Shown: positions 1-8,205 of the stretch, one piece after another | Numbering within the stretch: position 1 is the first letter of the stretch | How the letters are laid out: the number at the start of each line of letters is the position of its first letter | NCBI RefSeq assembly: GCF_014192285.1 | Contig: NZ_JACHXQ010000001.1 | Location: 186,001 to 250,000 of the forward strand | Direction: 5' to 3' | Source of the DNA: Halomonas fontilapidosi | Lineage (GTDB): Bacteria > Pseudomonadota > Gammaproteobacteria > Pseudomonadales > Halomonadaceae | DNA: 64,000 bases | The notes under the pieces: model-generated | Told to the model about the DNA's origin: nothing | What the model saw: only the letters and a program-made list of their open reading frames with translations | The model's database searches: none | Made by a program: the position numbers and the translations under genes

Positions 1-661
1 CAACACATGCCGGCTCGTTGCGCTGCCCTTGATGGCCGGCCAACGGCATATCGGGGCTGTCGGTCTCCAGTACATAGCCGCCATCGGGCAAGCTCTCCAC
101 CGCCCGATGCAGGCGTTTTGCCCGATCAAAGGTCACCGCCCCGCCAAGCCCCAGCATGAAGCCCAGGTCAAGAAAATTCTTCGCCTGCTCGGGCGAGCCG
201 GCGAAGGCGTGGATCAACCCGCCCGCGGGAAGCGCCAGCTGCCGAAGCCGCTTGGCTACCTTGTCGTTGGCATGCACGCAGTGGATCACCACCGGCATGT
301 CGCGCGTCTTGGCCATCTTGAGCTGGGCATCGAAGAGACGCCACTGGGCATCGAGGGTCCCGGTGAAGCGAGCATCGATGCCGCACTCGCCTATAGCGAC
401 CGCCTCAGGGTGGTCGTCGAGGGCCTGCGCCAGCGCCTCGATGTCCCCCTCGCCGTGTTCCTCCATGAAGTAGGGATGCAGCCCCAGGCAGACGCTGACG
501 TCATCGCGCTCGCCCAGCGCCAGCACATTGGGCCAGCGGGCCCGGGTGGTTCCCGGCACCACGAAATGGCGGACGTCCACTGCCCTGGCCCGATCGAACA
601 CCGCCTCGCGGTCGGCATCGAAGTCGGGGAAGTCCAGATGGCAGTGAGCATCAATCAGCAT
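1..661 (-). CDS. TatD/YjjV-family metal-dependent hydrolase (3' end outside window)
   Basis: The start ATG is at 661 and the reading frame runs off the left edge, so about 220 residues are present of a family that is usually about 260 long. All recognisable TatD metal-site motifs are visible in order: the N-terminal HCHLD, GLHP, GECGID, the HC.H region, HAFAGS and ETDSP. TatD proteins are TIM-barrel hydrolases, several with DNase activity; this one looks closest to the YjjV branch. In E. coli yjjV lies a few genes from prfC, and here prfC is directly upstream on the same strand. The precise substrate cannot be told from sequence. Confidence 0.9.
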   Translation of the reverse strand, partial: MLIDAHCHLDFPDFDADREAVFDRARAVDVRHFVVPGTTRARWPNVLALGERDDVSVCLGLHPYFMEEHGEGDIEALAQALDDHPEAVAIGECGIDARFTGTLDAQWRLFDAQLKMAKTRDMPVVIHCVHANDKVAKRLRQLALPAGGLIHAFAGSPEQAKNFLDLGFMLGLGGAVTFDRAKRLHRAVESLPDGGYVLETDSPDMPLAGHQGQRNEPACV

Positions 662-687
662 GGACACAAGCTACAAGAAGCAAGAAG

Positions 688-721
688 CAAGGAGCAAGGG
701 GTCCTCGTGGCTTGCTCCTTG
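688..721. repeat. CAAG/CTTG intergenic hairpin between prfC and tatD
   Basis: CAAGGAGCAAG (688-698) is perfectly complementary to CTTGCTCCTTG (711-721), with a 12-nt loop. It is preceded by low-complexity AAGCAAGAAGCAAG-type sequence. It follows the prfC stop and may act as a terminator. The same design recurs at 34472-34551 and, less closely, at 14644-14702. Confidence 0.6.
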
Positions 722-750
722 TCGCTTGAGGCTGGCCGAAGGCCGGTGTT

Positions 751-2340
751 TCAATGCTCCCGCGTATGCTGGAAGCGGATCTCCGGCCAGCGCTCCTGGG
801 TCATCTGCAGGTTCACGCGTGTGGGAGCGATGTAGGTCAGGTAGCCGCCACCGTCGATGGCCAGGTTGGTGCTCGCCTTGCGCTTGAACTCCTCGAGCTT
901 CTTGGCATCGTCGCAGTAGACCCAACGGGCCGTGTTGACGTTGACTCCCTCGTAGATACAGTCGACCTTGTACTCTTCCTTGAGGCGGTGGGCGACCACG
1001 TCGAACTGCAGTGTCCCGACGGCGCCGAGAATCAGGTCGTTATTATCGAGCGGCATGAACACCTGGGTCGCGCCCTCCTCGGAGAGCTGCTGCAGGCCCT
1101 TCTGCAGCGCTTTCATCTTCAGCGGATCCTTGAGGCGCACGCGCTTGAAGAGTTCCGGGGCGAAGTGCGGAATGCCGGTGAAGCGCATGTCCTCGCCCTG
1201 AGTAAAGGTGTCACCGATCTGGATGGTGCCGTGGTTGTGCAAGCCGATAATATCGCCGGGCCAGGCCTCCTCCACATGGGAGCGGTCTGATGCCATGAAG
1301 GTCAGGGCGTCGGCGATCTTGACGTCCTTGCCGATGCGCACGTGGCGCATCTTCATGTTCTTGTCGTACTTGCCCGAGCAGACCCGCAGAAAGGCGATAC
1401 GGTCGCGGTGGTTGGGATCCATATTGGCCTGGATCTTGAACACGAAGCCCGTGAAGCGCTCATCCTCGGCCTCCACCGTGCGGGTATCGGTCTCTCGCGG
1501 CTGGGGCGGCGGCGCATACTCGACGAAGCCGTCGAGCATTTCGCGCACCCCGAAATTGCCCATGGCGGTGCCGAAATATACCGGCGACAGCTCGCCCCGC
1601 AGGTAGGCCGCATGGTCGAACTCGTGGGAAGCGCCACGCACCAGTTCCACCTCCATGCGCAATTCCTCGGCCTGTTCCTCGCCGAGCACCGCGTCAACCT
1701 CGGGGTTATCGAGCCCTTCGATGCGGCGGTCATCGGGGATCTGGCTGCCCTGCCCCTGGGTATAGAGGTGGATCACGTCATTGTAGAGGTGATAGACGCC
1801 CTTGAAGTGACGACCCATGCCGATCGGCCAGGTCATGGGGGCACACTGAATGTTCAGCACTTCCTCGACCTCGTCCATCACCTCCACAGGGTCGCGGACG
1901 TCGCGGTCCATCTTGTTGATGAAGGTGAGGATCGGCGTGGTGCGCAGGCGACATACCTCCATCAGCTTGATGGTTCGTGACTCGACGCCCTTGGCGCCGT
2001 CGATCACCATCAGCGCCGAGTCCACCGCGGTGAGGGTGCGGTAGGTATCCTCGGAGAAGTCCTCGTGGCCGGGCGTATCGAGCAGATTGACGATGCGCCC
2101 GCCGTAGGGGAACTGCATCACCGAGGTGGTCACCGAGATGCCGCGCTCCTGCTCCATCTTCATCCAGTCGGAGGTGGCGTGGCGGTCGTTGCGCTTACTC
2201 TTCACCGAACCAGCCATCTGGATGGCGTTGCCGAACAGCAGCATCTTCTCGGTGATGGTGGTCTTGCCGGCGTCGGGGTGCGAGATGATCGCGAAGGTGC
2301 GTCGAAGCCCGACTTCACGGGCCAGGGTGGGGTTTGACAT
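751..2340 (-). CDS. prfC: Peptide chain release factor 3 (RF3)
   Basis: This translational GTPase releases RF1/RF2 from the ribosome after termination. The 529-aa length fits the family. The GTPase motifs are clear: G1 SHPDAGKTT near residues 20-28, G3 [14 protein letters not shown] and G4 NKMDRD, followed by the EF-G-like domains II and III. I use the ATG at 2340. The frame can be extended one codon to a TTG at 2343, which is not needed. Only a weak Shine-Dalgarno is visible. It is probably cotranscribed with the downstream tatD-like gene unless the CAAG hairpin terminates. Confidence 0.97.
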   Translation of the reverse strand: MSNPTLAREVGLRRTFAIISHPDAGKTTITEKMLLFGNAIQMAGSVKSKRNDRHATSDWMKMEQERGISVTTSVMQFPYGGRIVNLLDTPGHEDFSEDTYRTLTAVDSALMVIDGAKGVESRTIKLMEVCRLRTTPILTFINKMDRDVRDPVEVMDEVEEVLNIQCAPMTWPIGMGRHFKGVYHLYNDVIHLYTQGQGSQIPDDRRIEGLDNPEVDAVLGEEQAEELRMEVELVRGASHEFDHAAYLRGELSPVYFGTAMGNFGVREMLDGFVEYAPPPQPRETDTRTVEAEDERFTGFVFKIQANMDPNHRDRIAFLRVCSGKYDKNMKMRHVRIGKDVKIADALTFMASDRSHVEEAWPGDIIGLHNHGTIQIGDTFTQGEDMRFTGIPHFAPELFKRVRLKDPLKMKALQKGLQQLSEEGATQVFMPLDNNDLILGAVGTLQFDVVAHRLKEEYKVDCIYEGVNVNTARWVYCDDAKKLEEFKRKASTNLAIDGGGYLTYIAPTRVNLQMTQERWPEIRFQHTREH

Positions 2341-2398
2341 CAATGCGGTGCCTGGTCAGGACTCGAATGGGATCTCGAAAGGCCGCCATGATACCGCG

Positions 2399-2415
2399 GC
2401 AGGCCGGTGGCCTGC
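2399..2415. terminator. Short GC hairpin downstream of the HELVHH protein gene
   Basis: GCAGGCC and GGCCTGC flank a 3-nt loop, just past the stop of the minus-strand gene at 2462. There is no U-run, so termination is only a possibility. Confidence 0.3.
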
Positions 2416-2461
2416 ATCCTGCAACGCCGCGTGGCCCGTCGGCTCACTTTATGGGCGCCGG

Positions 2462-3052
2462 CTAGCGGGTGCTGCGCTCGATGATCTGCAGGGTCTTCTC
2501 GTCGATGCCCAAGGCACCCCAGGGGTCGTCGACTCCCGCCTCGTCCAGCCAGCGCAGCTGCAGCCGATAGGCCTCCCCCTCCAGAGGCCCCCGGTCACGG
2601 GGACCGATGTTATCAAGGTTGTGGACCTGGAAGTGGTGCACCAACTCGTGGAGCAGGTAGCTATGTCCGACGGGTGACGCGAAGTCGAAGTCGATGTCCA
2701 GGTATATGTTGCCCTCCGCGGGATCGTAGGCCCCGCTCACCCGGACGTCCAGCCTGTCGGGGAAGGCCGGGAAGCAGCGCTGTTGGAGCGCGGCCTGGCT
2801 CTCGAAGCGAACCCCCGGCAGGTCGGGTTCGCGGTACTCAGTGCTCGCCGCGAGCCAGGCGCTCTGCCCCCGGACGATCCCCGCCAGTTGCGCGGCCATG
2901 TCGTCATCGGGAGGCGACGAGACCACCGGGGCCACGGGCAGGATCAGCAACAGCGCCACCAGCCAAGGCAAGAGCGGGCGATGCCGGCAGGACGACACCC
3001 GCCACGAGGGCCTGCCCATGGCCAACTCAATGGCGTTGAGCAGGTGTGACAT
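2462..3052 (-). CDS. Secreted or membrane-anchored DUF6647-like protein with HELVHHFQ motif
   Basis: The start at 3052 is chosen because AGAGGTGG lies just upstream; the longer frame to 3112 has no such site. A hydrophobic segment (LLPWLVALLLILPVAPVV) near residues 28-45 looks like a signal peptide or anchor. The central HELVHHFQV resembles the HExxH zinc site of metallopeptidases, followed by an acidic segment (GPLEGEAYRLQLRWL) that could supply a third ligand. Proteins of this shape are annotated as uncharacterised. It lies between prfC and an SDR gene on the same strand. Peptidase activity is an inference from the motif only. Confidence 0.75.
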   Translation of the reverse strand: MSHLLNAIELAMGRPSWRVSSCRHRPLLPWLVALLLILPVAPVVSSPPDDDMAAQLAGIVRGQSAWLAASTEYREPDLPGVRFESQAALQQRCFPAFPDRLDVRVSGAYDPAEGNIYLDIDFDFASPVGHSYLLHELVHHFQVHNLDNIGPRDRGPLEGEAYRLQLRWLDEAGVDDPWGALGIDEKTLQIIERSTR

Positions 3053-3272
3053 CTTCCACCTCTCAACCATGGGGAAAGCGGTAGCCGGTGACGGAACGTC
3101 ACCGGGCAGCACCTCGTCAGTCTAGCTGTCGGGAACGGCCAGTGCCCGATGTGACGTCAGTTCATGCAACAGAAGCGTTGCGGGCCCATCGACACTCTCT
3201 GGCGCTGATCACCGCTGGGTCTGGCGGGGCAGGTGATCGAGGCGCCTCTCCGAGGTTCTTTACCGGGGCCCG

Positions 3273-3938
3273 TTACCAGGGCAGCGACTCGCCGTTGCTG
3301 TGCCAGAAGCCGCCGCTGGTCGACAGCGTAAGGGCCGCGATGCGCTCGGCGATGCCCTCGGCGGCCTCCTCCGGGCTGATCAGGCCGCCGAAATTGACCA
3401 TGCGCGTCTGCACGTAGCCCGGATGCAACTGGGCCACGGCGATGCCCCGGGACGCAAGGTCCACCGCCAGCGACTTGCCGAAGGCGTTCAGCGCCGCCTT
3501 GGAGGCGCGGTAGCCGTAGCGACCGCCGGAGTCGTTGTCGGCAATGGAGCCCATGCGGCTGGTGATGTTGGCGACCTTGGCACCCTCGCCCAGGCAAGGT
3601 AGCAATGCCTCGGTCACCCGCAGCGGGGCATAGGCGTTGGTCTCCATCTGCGCCCGGATGGCGTCAAAGTCGAGCTCGCCCAGCGACTCGTCATGCAACA
3701 TGCCGGCATTGTTGATCAGCAGGTCAAGCGACTGGTCGGCGAGCTCATCGGCAAGGCGGGCAACATCCGCCTCCCCGGTGACGTCGATACCGTCGATGAC
3801 CCGGTCGGCCACCTCGGCGAGCTCATCGGAGTCGCCGCGGCAGACGCCGATCACCTTCCAGCCTGCCTGATGGTAATGGCGCGACAGCGCCAACCCGACG
3901 CCGCGATTAGCCCCGGTAATCAGTACGGTGTTAGCCAT
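3273..3938 (-). CDS. Short-chain dehydrogenase/reductase (SDR)
   Basis: A 221-aa classical SDR with the nucleotide-binding TGANRGVG near the N-terminus, the NNAG motif and the catalytic YGYRASK (YxxxK) pair; a serine for the triad lies in NITSRMGS. The start at 3938 is set by AAGGAG 6 nt upstream rather than the ATG 15 nt further out. The C-terminus (GGFWHSNGESLPW) matches the family of carbonyl or sorbose-type reductases, whose substrates vary. It is divergent from phaC, with 288 bp between them, so a link to PHA metabolism is possible but not shown. Confidence 0.9.
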   Translation of the reverse strand: MANTVLITGANRGVGLALSRHYHQAGWKVIGVCRGDSDELAEVADRVIDGIDVTGEADVARLADELADQSLDLLINNAGMLHDESLGELDFDAIRAQMETNAYAPLRVTEALLPCLGEGAKVANITSRMGSIADNDSGGRYGYRASKAALNAFGKSLAVDLASRGIAVAQLHPGYVQTRMVNFGGLISPEEAAEGIAERIAALTLSTSGGFWHSNGESLPW

Positions 3939-4226
3939 GGTCGACTCCTTCATTATGCTGGGACAAGAAAAGGGACGCTCGTGACATCTTCATGTCATGG
4001 CGTGGTAGGCAAGCAACCCCTATGGTATGCGGTGAAATATGCCCACTTTCAAGGGGCTGCACAGCCGGGCGGCCTGAGCCTGGCGCACGTGACCTACACT
4101 GCAACAAGAGCATTCTCGTCCGATGTCTCCACTACGCAAGCAACGCCACACCCCGAGACATCAGTGAGGCAGCACCGACAATGCTGTATCGCTGCCGCTG
4201 ATACAGCTTGGTCCAGGAGGAAAAGC
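3939..4226. promoter_or_regulatory. Divergent intergenic region SDR/phaC with a 5'-UTR hairpin
   Basis: These 288 bp must contain the promoters of both genes. Close to phaC, GCTGTATC (4183-4190) pairs with GATACAGC (4200-4207) around a 9-nt loop, ending 8 nt before the AGGAGG ribosome site. The hairpin could be an operator or an mRNA structure. No clear sigma-70 or sigma-54 box could be assigned by eye. Confidence 0.4.
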
Positions 4227-6098
4227 ATGCAAGACATCAAACAGCGCGATGCTAGCCCAGTCGCAGAGGAAAAACCCGCCCCCGCCAGGCCCATGGCCCC
4301 CCAGCCGGACACGCCAGCATCGCCACGCTTGCCGCATCGGCACGCCTGTAGCGGGGGTGAGCGGGAGGCTCGGGGAGAGGCTGATCTCTATGCCACCACT
4401 GACCGCATCGCCCACGCCAGCCTTGGCAAACTCACCGGCGGAGTATCGCCGGTCGCCATCATGCAGGCGTTCAGCGACTGGGCCTGGCACCTGAGTCTCT
4501 CACCGGGCAAGCAGGCGGAACTGGTCGCGGCGATGGGTCGCGAGATGGGGCAGCTATGGGGATTCCTGCCGGGCTCGACGAAAGACGCGAATTGCACGCC
4601 TTGCATCGAGCCGCTCCCCGATGACGACCGCTTCGATGAGGAAGCGTGGCAGAAGTGGCCCTACAACGTCTTTTCCCAGTCCTTCTTGCTCACCCAGCGG
4701 TGGTGGAACAACGCCGCCGTAGGGGTCAATGGCGTTAACCCTCACCACGAAGACGTGGTGGCGTTCACGATTCGCCAGGTTCTCGATGCCATGGCACCCA
4801 CCAACTCGCCAATCACCAACCCCCATGTCACTCAGCGCGCCCTCGAGACCGGGGGGATGAACTTCATCGACGGGTACCGGCACTTCCTCGAGGACGCTCG
4901 CCGGATGATGTCTAATGAGCCACCGGTGGGGGCCGAGAAGTTCCTCCCCGGCGAGACGGTGGCCGTGACCTCTGGCAAGGTCATCTATCGCAACCGGCTG
5001 ATGGAACTCATCCAGTATTCGCCAGCCACCGACAAGGTAAAAAACGAGCCGCTGCTGATCATCCCCGCCTGGATCATGAAGTACTACATCCTGGATCTCT
5101 CGCCGCACAACTCCCTCGTGCGCTGGCTGGTGGAACAGGGCTACACCGTCTTCATGGTGTCGTGGAAGAACCCTGACGCCGAGGATCGCGACCTGGGTAT
5201 GGAAGACTATCGCCGGTTGGGCATCATGGAAGCGCTCGACGTTGTCAATGCCGTCGTGCCGGACCGCAAGATTCACGGTGTGGGCTACTGCCTGGGCGGC
5301 ACACTCCTGTCGATTGCGGCCGCGGCGATGGCGCGCGATGGGGACGAGCGGCTCGCCTCGCTGACGCTGTTTGCCTCGGAGACCGATTTCGAGGAGGCCG
5401 GGGAGCTTGAACTGTTCATCGACGAAAGCCAGGTAAGCTTTCTTCAGGACCTGATGTGGCACCAGGGATACCTGGACAAGTGGCAGATGCGCGGCACCTT
5501 CGTCTTTCTGCGCTCCAACGATCTTGTTTGGTCAGCCTTCGTCAAGTCCTACCTGATGGGCGAATCCCTGCCGATGTTCGACCTGATGGCCTGGAGCACT
5601 GATGCGACGCGCATGACCTTCCGCATGCACTCAGAGTATCTCGAGCGCCTCTACCTCGAGAATGCGCTGGCCGAAGGAGACTATTGCGTGGACGACTATG
5701 CCGTGACGCTACGCGATATCCAGGTGCCGGTCTTCGCAGTGGGCACGCGCAAGGATCATATCGCACCGTGGAAATCCGTTTATAAGGTTTCCCTGCTGAC
5801 CAAGACCGACGTCACCTTCACTCTCACCTCCGGGGGCCACAACGCCGGGGTGGTCAGTGAGCCGGGCAAGAGCAAGCATGTCTACCAGATTGCCGACAAG
5901 GCGGCCGACGCTTCCTATGTCGCCCCCGAGACCTGGAGAGAGATGGTCCCCGAACGCCAGGGCTCATGGTGGCCGGAATGGCACCGGTGGCTGCTCGAAT
6001 CGACCAGCGGCGAGACAGCGCCACCGACAATGGGTGCCCCCGCCTCCGGCTATGCGCCCCTGGAGAACGCACCGGGCCACTATGTGCTCCAGAAATAA
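4227..6098 (+). CDS. phaC: Class I poly(3-hydroxyalkanoate) synthase
   Basis: This cytoplasmic, granule-bound enzyme polymerises (R)-3-hydroxyacyl-CoA into PHA. The start at 4227 follows AGGAGG; the open frame continues upstream without a start signal. The protein is 623 aa, slightly long for the class because of a Pro/Ala-rich N-terminal extension. The lipase-like box GYCLGG places the nucleophile at Cys355. The other triad members are Asp510 (TRKDHIAP) and His538 (GGHNAG). It is a single-gene unit ending in a strong terminator. No phaA, phaB or phaR is adjacent; phasin-like genes lie 49 kb away. Confidence 0.97.
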   Translation: MQDIKQRDASPVAEEKPAPARPMAPQPDTPASPRLPHRHACSGGEREARGEADLYATTDRIAHASLGKLTGGVSPVAIMQAFSDWAWHLSLSPGKQAELVAAMGREMGQLWGFLPGSTKDANCTPCIEPLPDDDRFDEEAWQKWPYNVFSQSFLLTQRWWNNAAVGVNGVNPHHEDVVAFTIRQVLDAMAPTNSPITNPHVTQRALETGGMNFIDGYRHFLEDARRMMSNEPPVGAEKFLPGETVAVTSGKVIYRNRLMELIQYSPATDKVKNEPLLIIPAWIMKYYILDLSPHNSLVRWLVEQGYTVFMVSWKNPDAEDRDLGMEDYRRLGIMEALDVVNAVVPDRKIHGVGYCLGGTLLSIAAAAMARDGDERLASLTLFASETDFEEAGELELFIDESQVSFLQDLMWHQGYLDKWQMRGTFVFLRSNDLVWSAFVKSYLMGESLPMFDLMAWSTDATRMTFRMHSEYLERLYLENALAEGDYCVDDYAVTLRDIQVPVFAVGTRKDHIAPWKSVYKVSLLTKTDVTFTLTSGGHNAGVVSEPGKSKHVYQIADKAADASYVAPETWREMVPERQGSWWPEWHRWLLESTSGETAPPTMGAPASGYAPLENAPGHYVLQK

Positions 6099-6121
6099 GG
6101 AAGCGCTTTTACTGAATATCT

Positions 6122-6151
6122 AGGCAGGCAACGATCGTTGCCTGCCTTTTT
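6122..6151 (+). terminator. Rho-independent terminator of phaC
   Basis: AGGCAGGCAACG and its exact complement CGTTGCCTGCCT form a 12-bp stem directly followed by a T-run, 24 nt after the phaC stop. Confidence 0.92.
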
Positions 6152-6296
6152 CGGTGGCGCACAGCGGGAGATCCCGTACGCACCAGGCTGGAAGCACAAG
6201 CGGCGTTGGAGGGCAAGTGTCGTTTCGTCTTTGCTGTTCGAGACACTATCAACGACCTTGTCAAATAAAGCCGATGCTACCGAACCGGAGAATGCT

Positions 6297-6833
6297 ATGA
6301 GCCGCTTGTATTTCTTGACCCCTGACCTCGATATCACCATCAAGATCACCAATGAGCTCGAAGAGCTCGGATTGCGAAACGATCAGGTCCACGTGACGGC
6401 CAATAACTGGAAACAGCTGGAGAAGAGTGGATTACACAGCGCCACCCTGCGCGAGACCAGCGATGTCGCCAACGCGGCGAAACGCGGCCTGATATTTGGT
6501 CTGCCACTGGGGTTGGTCCTGGGGGTCGCCGCCTACATGGCGCTCGAGAACATGATCGGCGGCATGAACTTCTGGATGATTGTCATCGGCATGACGGTAT
6601 TCGGCGGCCTGTTCGGCATCTGGAGCAGCACCATGATCGGTGTGTCGGTGCCCGACGTGAAAGTCGAGAAATACAAGAATGACCTCGAGAAGGGCGCCTT
6701 GCTGATGATGGTGGATGTCCCGGACGGCCAGGAGACGGACATCAACGCGGTGATCCACCGACACCACCCCGACGTGGTCATCGACAAGGTCACCCAGGAG
6801 GAAAAGAAGCAACACGCCGGGGTCGGACACTGA
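6297..6833 (+). CDS. DUF1269-like membrane protein
   Basis: The start at 6297 has GGAG 6 nt upstream. The 178-aa protein has a soluble N-terminal part (LYFLTPDLDITIKITNELEELG), then two adjacent transmembrane helices (GLIFGLPLGLVLGVAAYMAL and FWMIVIGMTVFGGLFGIW) and a soluble C-terminal part with a HRHHPDVV segment. This architecture matches DUF1269/YlaH-like integral membrane proteins, which are of unknown function although some are named as magnesium-transporter-like. It stands alone between phaC and the convergent esterase-like gene. Confidence 0.75.
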   Translation: MSRLYFLTPDLDITIKITNELEELGLRNDQVHVTANNWKQLEKSGLHSATLRETSDVANAAKRGLIFGLPLGLVLGVAAYMALENMIGGMNFWMIVIGMTVFGGLFGIWSSTMIGVSVPDVKVEKYKNDLEKGALLMMVDVPDGQETDINAVIHRHHPDVVIDKVTQEEKKQHAGVGH

Positions 6834-6852
6834 CGGTGATGCGACTTGTCCC

Positions 6853-8175
6853 TCAGACCCCGAAGGGATAGGTATCGGGGATGGCTTCAGGCTGCCAGCT
6901 CGATCCAGGTGCCAGCGGTTCGACGGCCGTGGTCTCGTCCAGGTGATAGAGCGCATCGAACTGCTCTGACAGGCAGGCCTGGAAGTAGTGGCTGCCGCGT
7001 TCCGTTTCAGGCCGATAGATCACCCCGATCGCCCGCTCCAGCAGAGGTTCCTTGAGCGGTTCGGTTCGCGCCGGCGAGAGCGGCAGATAGAAACGGTCGA
7101 GGCCGCTTCGATGAAAGAGCCGCTCGATGCTGCCCTCGAGCGAAGGACGGACCCAGCGATGCTCGGCGGGTCCCTCCCAGTCGCGAGCAGCCGTGACATG
7201 ACCGGTATGGGTGGTGAATCCTACGAGCATCACCCGCTCGGCACCGAAGCGCTTTCGCGCCAGCTGACCGACGTTGTGTTGTCCCTGGCGCCAGCCCATC
7301 TCGGTGGCACGAGCGTCACCCAGGTGGGAATTATGGGCCCACACCACCACCTTGCCACTTCCCCCCTGACGCCGCAGGTGATCATGCAGTTCGGCCAGGG
7401 TCTCGGTCATATGCGCGTCGCGCAGGTTCCAGGTATCCACCCGAGCCCCGAACATGGCGCGATAATACGCTTCGGCATTGACCACCACCCGGGCATTCTG
7501 CTCGGCAAAGAACTGCTCGTCGACGGCCCGACGCCCATCCGCCTTGAGATATTCGGAGGCCCGCTCCATCAGCCGGACCTGCAAGCCTACGGCCGTGCGC
7601 TCGCAGGAAGGGCTCAAGCCGAAAGCCACGTTACGTCCATAGTGGAAGGGATCACCGCGGTGATCGAGACAGGCGTAGCCTCGGCGGGCGATCTCGGCCT
7701 GCGCGGGGTCGACGCGCTCAAGGTAATCGATCACCGCCTCGGCCGAGCGGTGCAGGCTATAGAGATCCATACCGTGGAAGCCAACCGTGTTCGCCAGAGG
7801 CTGGCCGGCGTTGTGCTGACGCAGCCAGGCGATGAAATCGCGCACCTCATGGTTGCACCACATCCAGTGGGGGAAACGCTCAAAATCCTCGAAGGCGACG
7901 TCCAGAGCATCTTCGCTCCCGCCACGCACGTAGCGGTCGAGACGTAACGCATCGGGCCAGTCAGCCTCGACCAGCACTGCCTCGAAGCCCTTCTCCTCGA
8001 TCAGTCGCCGGCTGATCTCGGCTCGCAGCCGGTAGAATTCGGCCGTTCCATGCGAGGCCTCGCCGAGCAGCACGAAGGAACGCTCGGCCACCTGCTCCAG
8101 CAGCGCATCATGATCGCTTTCGCGACCGTCCAGCCGCAGACCAAACTGACGAACACAGCCCAGCGGCGTCGTCAT
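6853..8175 (-). CDS. Erythromycin esterase-family protein
   Basis: The 440-aa sequence shows the hallmark GEASHGTAEFY at residues about 38-48 and the EADWPD strand, followed by the mostly helical domain typical of the Ere/Bcr136 superfamily. Catalysis in this fold uses a conserved histidine and glutamates, of which SHG and EA are visible. Most chromosomal members are not proven macrolide esterases, so resistance should not be assumed. It sits 30 bp downstream of the RND pump operon on the same strand and could be cotranscribed with it. Confidence 0.85.
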   Translation of the reverse strand: MTTPLGCVRQFGLRLDGRESDHDALLEQVAERSFVLLGEASHGTAEFYRLRAEISRRLIEEKGFEAVLVEADWPDALRLDRYVRGGSEDALDVAFEDFERFPHWMWCNHEVRDFIAWLRQHNAGQPLANTVGFHGMDLYSLHRSAEAVIDYLERVDPAQAEIARRGYACLDHRGDPFHYGRNVAFGLSPSCERTAVGLQVRLMERASEYLKADGRRAVDEQFFAEQNARVVVNAEAYYRAMFGARVDTWNLRDAHMTETLAELHDHLRRQGGSGKVVVWAHNSHLGDARATEMGWRQGQHNVGQLARKRFGAERVMLVGFTTHTGHVTAARDWEGPAEHRWVRPSLEGSIERLFHRSGLDRFYLPLSPARTEPLKEPLLERAIGVIYRPETERGSHYFQACLSEQFDALYHLDETTAVEPLAPGSSWQPEAIPDTYPFGV

Positions 8176-8205
8176 CAGGCACCTCCTCTTCGAAAATGTC
8201 GCAAC

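Noticed and set aside
3693..4226. Upstream extension of phaC to an 801-aa protein
   Set aside because: It crosses the divergent SDR gene and has no start signal; the AGGAGG-preceded ATG at 4227 gives the family length.
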